From an uncultured Altererythrobacter sp. (GTDB lineage: Bacteria; Pseudomonadota; Alphaproteobacteria; Sphingomonadales; Sphingomonadaceae), in NCBI GenBank assembly GCA_946886175.1, contig CAMPIA010000050.1:1-8017 (forward strand): a DNA stretch of 8,017 nucleotides, in the 5' to 3' direction. Made by a program: the position numbers and the translations under genes. Below, one piece after another: positions 6,210 through 8,017 of this stretch. Below the pieces are notes generated by a model that was not told where the DNA came from, did not search any database, and worked only from the letters and a program-made list of their open reading frames with translations. The first letter of the stretch is position 1, and every line of letters begins with the position of its first letter.

Positions 6210-7652
6210 ATGCGCGAAGAACCGCAAGCGTCACCCTATCGCCCCGATCCCGCGATCGTCGCGCTGGCCAACTGGCTCGCCGATCCGGTCGAGCCGGCGT
6301 CGTTTCCCTCCGCCACGCTGCGCTTCCGCAATCGTCGCTGGGATCCAGCGGTGGGGCTGGGCGAGCTCGACGACGAGGCGTGGGTCGAACATTTCGCGCG
6401 ATTTGCGCCGTTGCCCGGCAACCTGCCGGGGCCGCTCGCGCTGCGCTATCACGGGCACCAGTTCCGGGTGTACAATCCGGAGATCGGCGACGGGCGCGGC
6501 TTTCTGTTCGCGCAATTGCGCGACGGGGCCGCGCGCGGCAGCGGCCGGCTGCTCGACCTCGGCACCAAGGGTTCGGGGACGACCCCTCATAGCCGCACCG
6601 CCGATGGACGGCTGACTCTCAAGGGCGCGGTGCGCGAGATTCTCGCGACCGAGATGCTCGAGGCGCTGGGGGTCTATACCTCCAAGACGTTCTCGGTGAT
6701 CGAGACCGGCGAGGAGCTGTGGCGGGGCGACGAGCCCTCGCCCACGCGTTCGGCGGTCATGGTGCGGCTCAGTCACGGACATATCCGCATCGGCACGTTC
6801 CAGCGGCTGCTCGCGCTCGAGGAACGGGAGCACATGGCCGAACTGGTCGATTACTGCCTCGCGCAGTTTCCGGGTCCGCAGCCGCCCGCGGATGCGCCGG
6901 GGCGCAGCGAGCCCGCGGTGATCTTGATGCATCAGGTGGTCGAGCGGCTCGCGGATCTCGCCGCGAGCTGGATGGCCGCCGGCTTCGTCCACGGCGTGCT
7001 CAACACCGACAACATGAACGTGACCGGGGAGAGTTTCGATTACGGCCCCTGGCGCTGGCTGCCACGGTGGGATTCGAGCTTCACCGCAGCCTATTTCGAC
7101 CGGAGCGGACTCTACGCATTCGGGCGGCAGCCGGAGGCGGTGCACTGGAGCCTCGGCCAGTTCGCGGTCGCGCTGCGCCTGCTCGCCGATGCGCCATCGC
7201 TGATCGCCGCGCTCGAGCGGTTCGGGCCGCTGTACATGGCGGCGGTGGCGCGCCGGTGGTGCTGGCGGCTCGGCGTCGAATCGCGTGGGGCGGAGCGCGA
7301 TGGCGCGCTGGTAGCGGCGTGCGAGGCAGCGATGCGCGAAAGCGGCGCGCAGCCCGACGCGTTCTTCTACCGCCATCGCGGAGGGCGCGGCGCCGAAGGC
7401 GGCTTGGCCGAAGCGCTCGATGGCTATCGCGCGACCGCGACCGACCATCCTTACTGGACCGAGGATCACCCCGAATCGATGCTGATCGACGAGGTCGAGA
7501 CGATCTGGTCGGCGATCGATCAGCGCGACGACTGGAAGCCGCTGGAGGAGAAGATAGTCTCCGTCCGGCGCATGGGCGCAGCCCATGGCGAACCGCCGCC
7601 TCCGTCGGGCCACGGCGCGGCGAACGACCGAGGCCGGGCTCAACGCCATTGA
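6210..7652 (+). CDS. selO: Protein adenylyltransferase SelO (YdiU/UPF0061 family)
   Basis: SelO is a kinase-fold enzyme that binds ATP in a flipped orientation and transfers AMP to protein Ser/Thr/Tyr hydroxyls, with a reported role in redox homeostasis. Family motifs run in order (numbering from the ATG at 6210, 480 residues): LRYHGHQFRVYNPEIGDGRG (78-97), including the Gly loop; GTKGSGTTP with Lys120; RLSHGHIRIGTFQR (186-199); then HGVLNTDNMNVTGESFDYGP (261-280). In the last motif Asp267 and Asn268 match the catalytic/metal residues and Asp277 the second metal ligand of characterised SelO. All key positions are present, so it should be active. The start is uncertain: in-frame TTG (6171) and GTG (6183) would add 13 or 9 residues, and none has a clear Shine-Dalgarno. 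ATG is preferred because it places the family-like PYRPDP nine residues in. There is no Sec or Cys near the C-terminus, unlike many SelO proteins, and the last 22 or so residues form a Pro/Gly/His-rich tail. astD follows after 67 nt on the same strand. Confidence 0.94.
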   Translation: MREEPQASPYRPDPAIVALANWLADPVEPASFPSATLRFRNRRWDPAVGLGELDDEAWVEHFARFAPLPGNLPGPLALRYHGHQFRVYNPEIGDGRGFLFAQLRDGAARGSGRLLDLGTKGSGTTPHSRTADGRLTLKGAVREILATEMLEALGVYTSKTFSVIETGEELWRGDEPSPTRSAVMVRLSHGHIRIGTFQRLLALEEREHMAELVDYCLAQFPGPQPPADAPGRSEPAVILMHQVVERLADLAASWMAAGFVHGVLNTDNMNVTGESFDYGPWRWLPRWDSSFTAAYFDRSGLYAFGRQPEAVHWSLGQFAVALRLLADAPSLIAALERFGPLYMAAVARRWCWRLGVESRGAERDGALVAACEAAMRESGAQPDAFFYRHRGGRGAEGGLAEALDGYRATATDHPYWTEDHPESMLIDEVETIWSAIDQRDDWKPLEEKIVSVRRMGAAHGEPPPPSGHGAANDRGRAQRH

Positions 7653-7719
7653 ATTTGTCGCTCACCGCGCCATGTGCCATTGGCCGTAAGCGTCCAGAAT
7701 GCAGGGAAATCCAGCGTCC

Positions 7720-8017
7720 GTGAGTACCAGTGAAATCATCTCGTTCGAGCCTGCGACCGGCAGGGAACTGTGGCGCAGTCCGGTCGGCGATGTCGAGGCG
7801 ACCGTCGATCGCGCGCGTCGCGCCTGGCCCGCCTGGGCCGCGCAGCCGCTGGCGACACGCATCGAGTTGTGCCGACGCTTCGCCAACGAAGTGCGCAAGC
7901 AGGCCGACAAGCTCGCCGAACTGATCGCGCGCGAAACCGGCAAGCCGTTGTGGGAAGCGCACACCGAGGTCGAGACCGTCATCAAGAAGGTCGACATCTC
8001 GGTCACCGCCTATGCCG
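7720..8017 (+). CDS. astD: Succinylglutamate-semialdehyde dehydrogenase, N-terminal part (3' end outside window)
   Basis: The first 99 codons of an NAD(P)-dependent aldehyde dehydrogenase are visible, and the frame is open to the window edge. The segment FEPATGRELW followed by WPAWAAQPLATRIELCRRFA is the usual ALDH N-terminus. The run ARETGKPLWEAHTEVETV is particularly characteristic of AstD, which oxidises N-succinylglutamate semialdehyde to N-succinylglutamate in the arginine succinyltransferase pathway. The catalytic Cys and Glu would lie beyond the window, as family members are about 480-490 residues. I preferred the GTG at 7720 because it gives (M)STSEIISFEPATG and has an AGGGA stretch about 12 nt upstream. 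An in-frame ATG at 7699 would add seven residues but lacks a good ribosome site, and an in-frame TAA at 7687 bounds the extension. Another ALDH subfamily is possible but less likely. Confidence 0.88.
   Translation, partial: MSTSEIISFEPATGRELWRSPVGDVEATVDRARRAWPAWAAQPLATRIELCRRFANEVRKQADKLAELIARETGKPLWEAHTEVETVIKKVDISVTAYA

Noticed and set aside
6124..6234. N-terminal extension of the hydrolase by 37 residues
   Set aside because: It would overlap the selO start region, and the conserved hydrolase sequence begins at the ATG at 6123.
6231..7649. A 472-codon open frame antisense to nearly all of selO
   Set aside because: It mirrors a well-supported gene in GC-rich DNA, where reverse frames stay open through codon bias. 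Its translation is Arg/Pro/Ala-rich with no recognisable domain.
7650..7733. Possible Sec readthrough of the selO TGA stop (26 further sense codons before the next TGA)
   Set aside because: Sec in SelO proteins lies within a few residues of the C-terminus, whereas readthrough would add 26 unrelated residues. No SECIS-like hairpin was evident right after the TGA.
1..8017. Search for a defence, phage, CRISPR or mobile-element system
   Set aside because: No repeat-spacer array, transposase, integrase, inverted terminal repeats or toxin-antitoxin-like small gene pair was seen. All eight genes belong to housekeeping or general enzyme families with uniform composition.

Overview
The window is GC-rich, tightly packed chromosomal DNA. 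It looks like an alphaproteobacterium, most likely Sphingomonadales (Erythrobacteraceae or a near relative). The supporting signs are a plant-type glutamate-cysteine ligase, an alphaproteobacterial SelO variant with the YHGHQF/GDGRG arrangement, a YfgM-like TPR protein directly upstream of BamB, and a GC-rich codon third position in every real gene. The placement is an inference from protein character, not from a marker gene.

Layout. At the left edge is the 3' end of gshA (+). It runs head-on into a block of five minus-strand genes covering 414-6123. In transcription order (right to left) these are an alpha/beta hydrolase, a GT4 glycosyltransferase overlapping it by ATGA, a YfgM-like TPR membrane protein, the lipoprotein BamB, and a large ICMT-like membrane methyltransferase. 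From a divergent intergenic region at 6124-6209, two plus-strand genes run to the right edge: selO (protein AMPylase) and the first 99 codons of astD (arginine succinyltransferase pathway).

How the genes fit together. The YfgM-like/BamB pair is a recognised envelope-biogenesis pairing: a periplasm-facing TPR protein tied to the Sec translocon, and the BAM-complex beta-propeller lipoprotein. The hydrolase and glycosyltransferase are translationally coupled, but their substrates cannot be read from sequence. gshA and selO both relate to thiol/redox balance in general, but they lie on opposite sides of the minus block and nothing here links them functionally. astD belongs to arginine catabolism, and the rest of its operon would lie beyond the right edge.

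I found no tRNA, rRNA, CRISPR array, insertion sequence, phage gene or clear terminator. No gap between genes exceeds about 130 nt. The window reads as ordinary core genome. I do not see convincing evidence of a new multi-gene system. The points most worth a second look are the large uncharacterised ICMT-like methyltransferase, a CtrA-box-like sequence in front of it, the missing der gene after bamB, and the unusual start codons.
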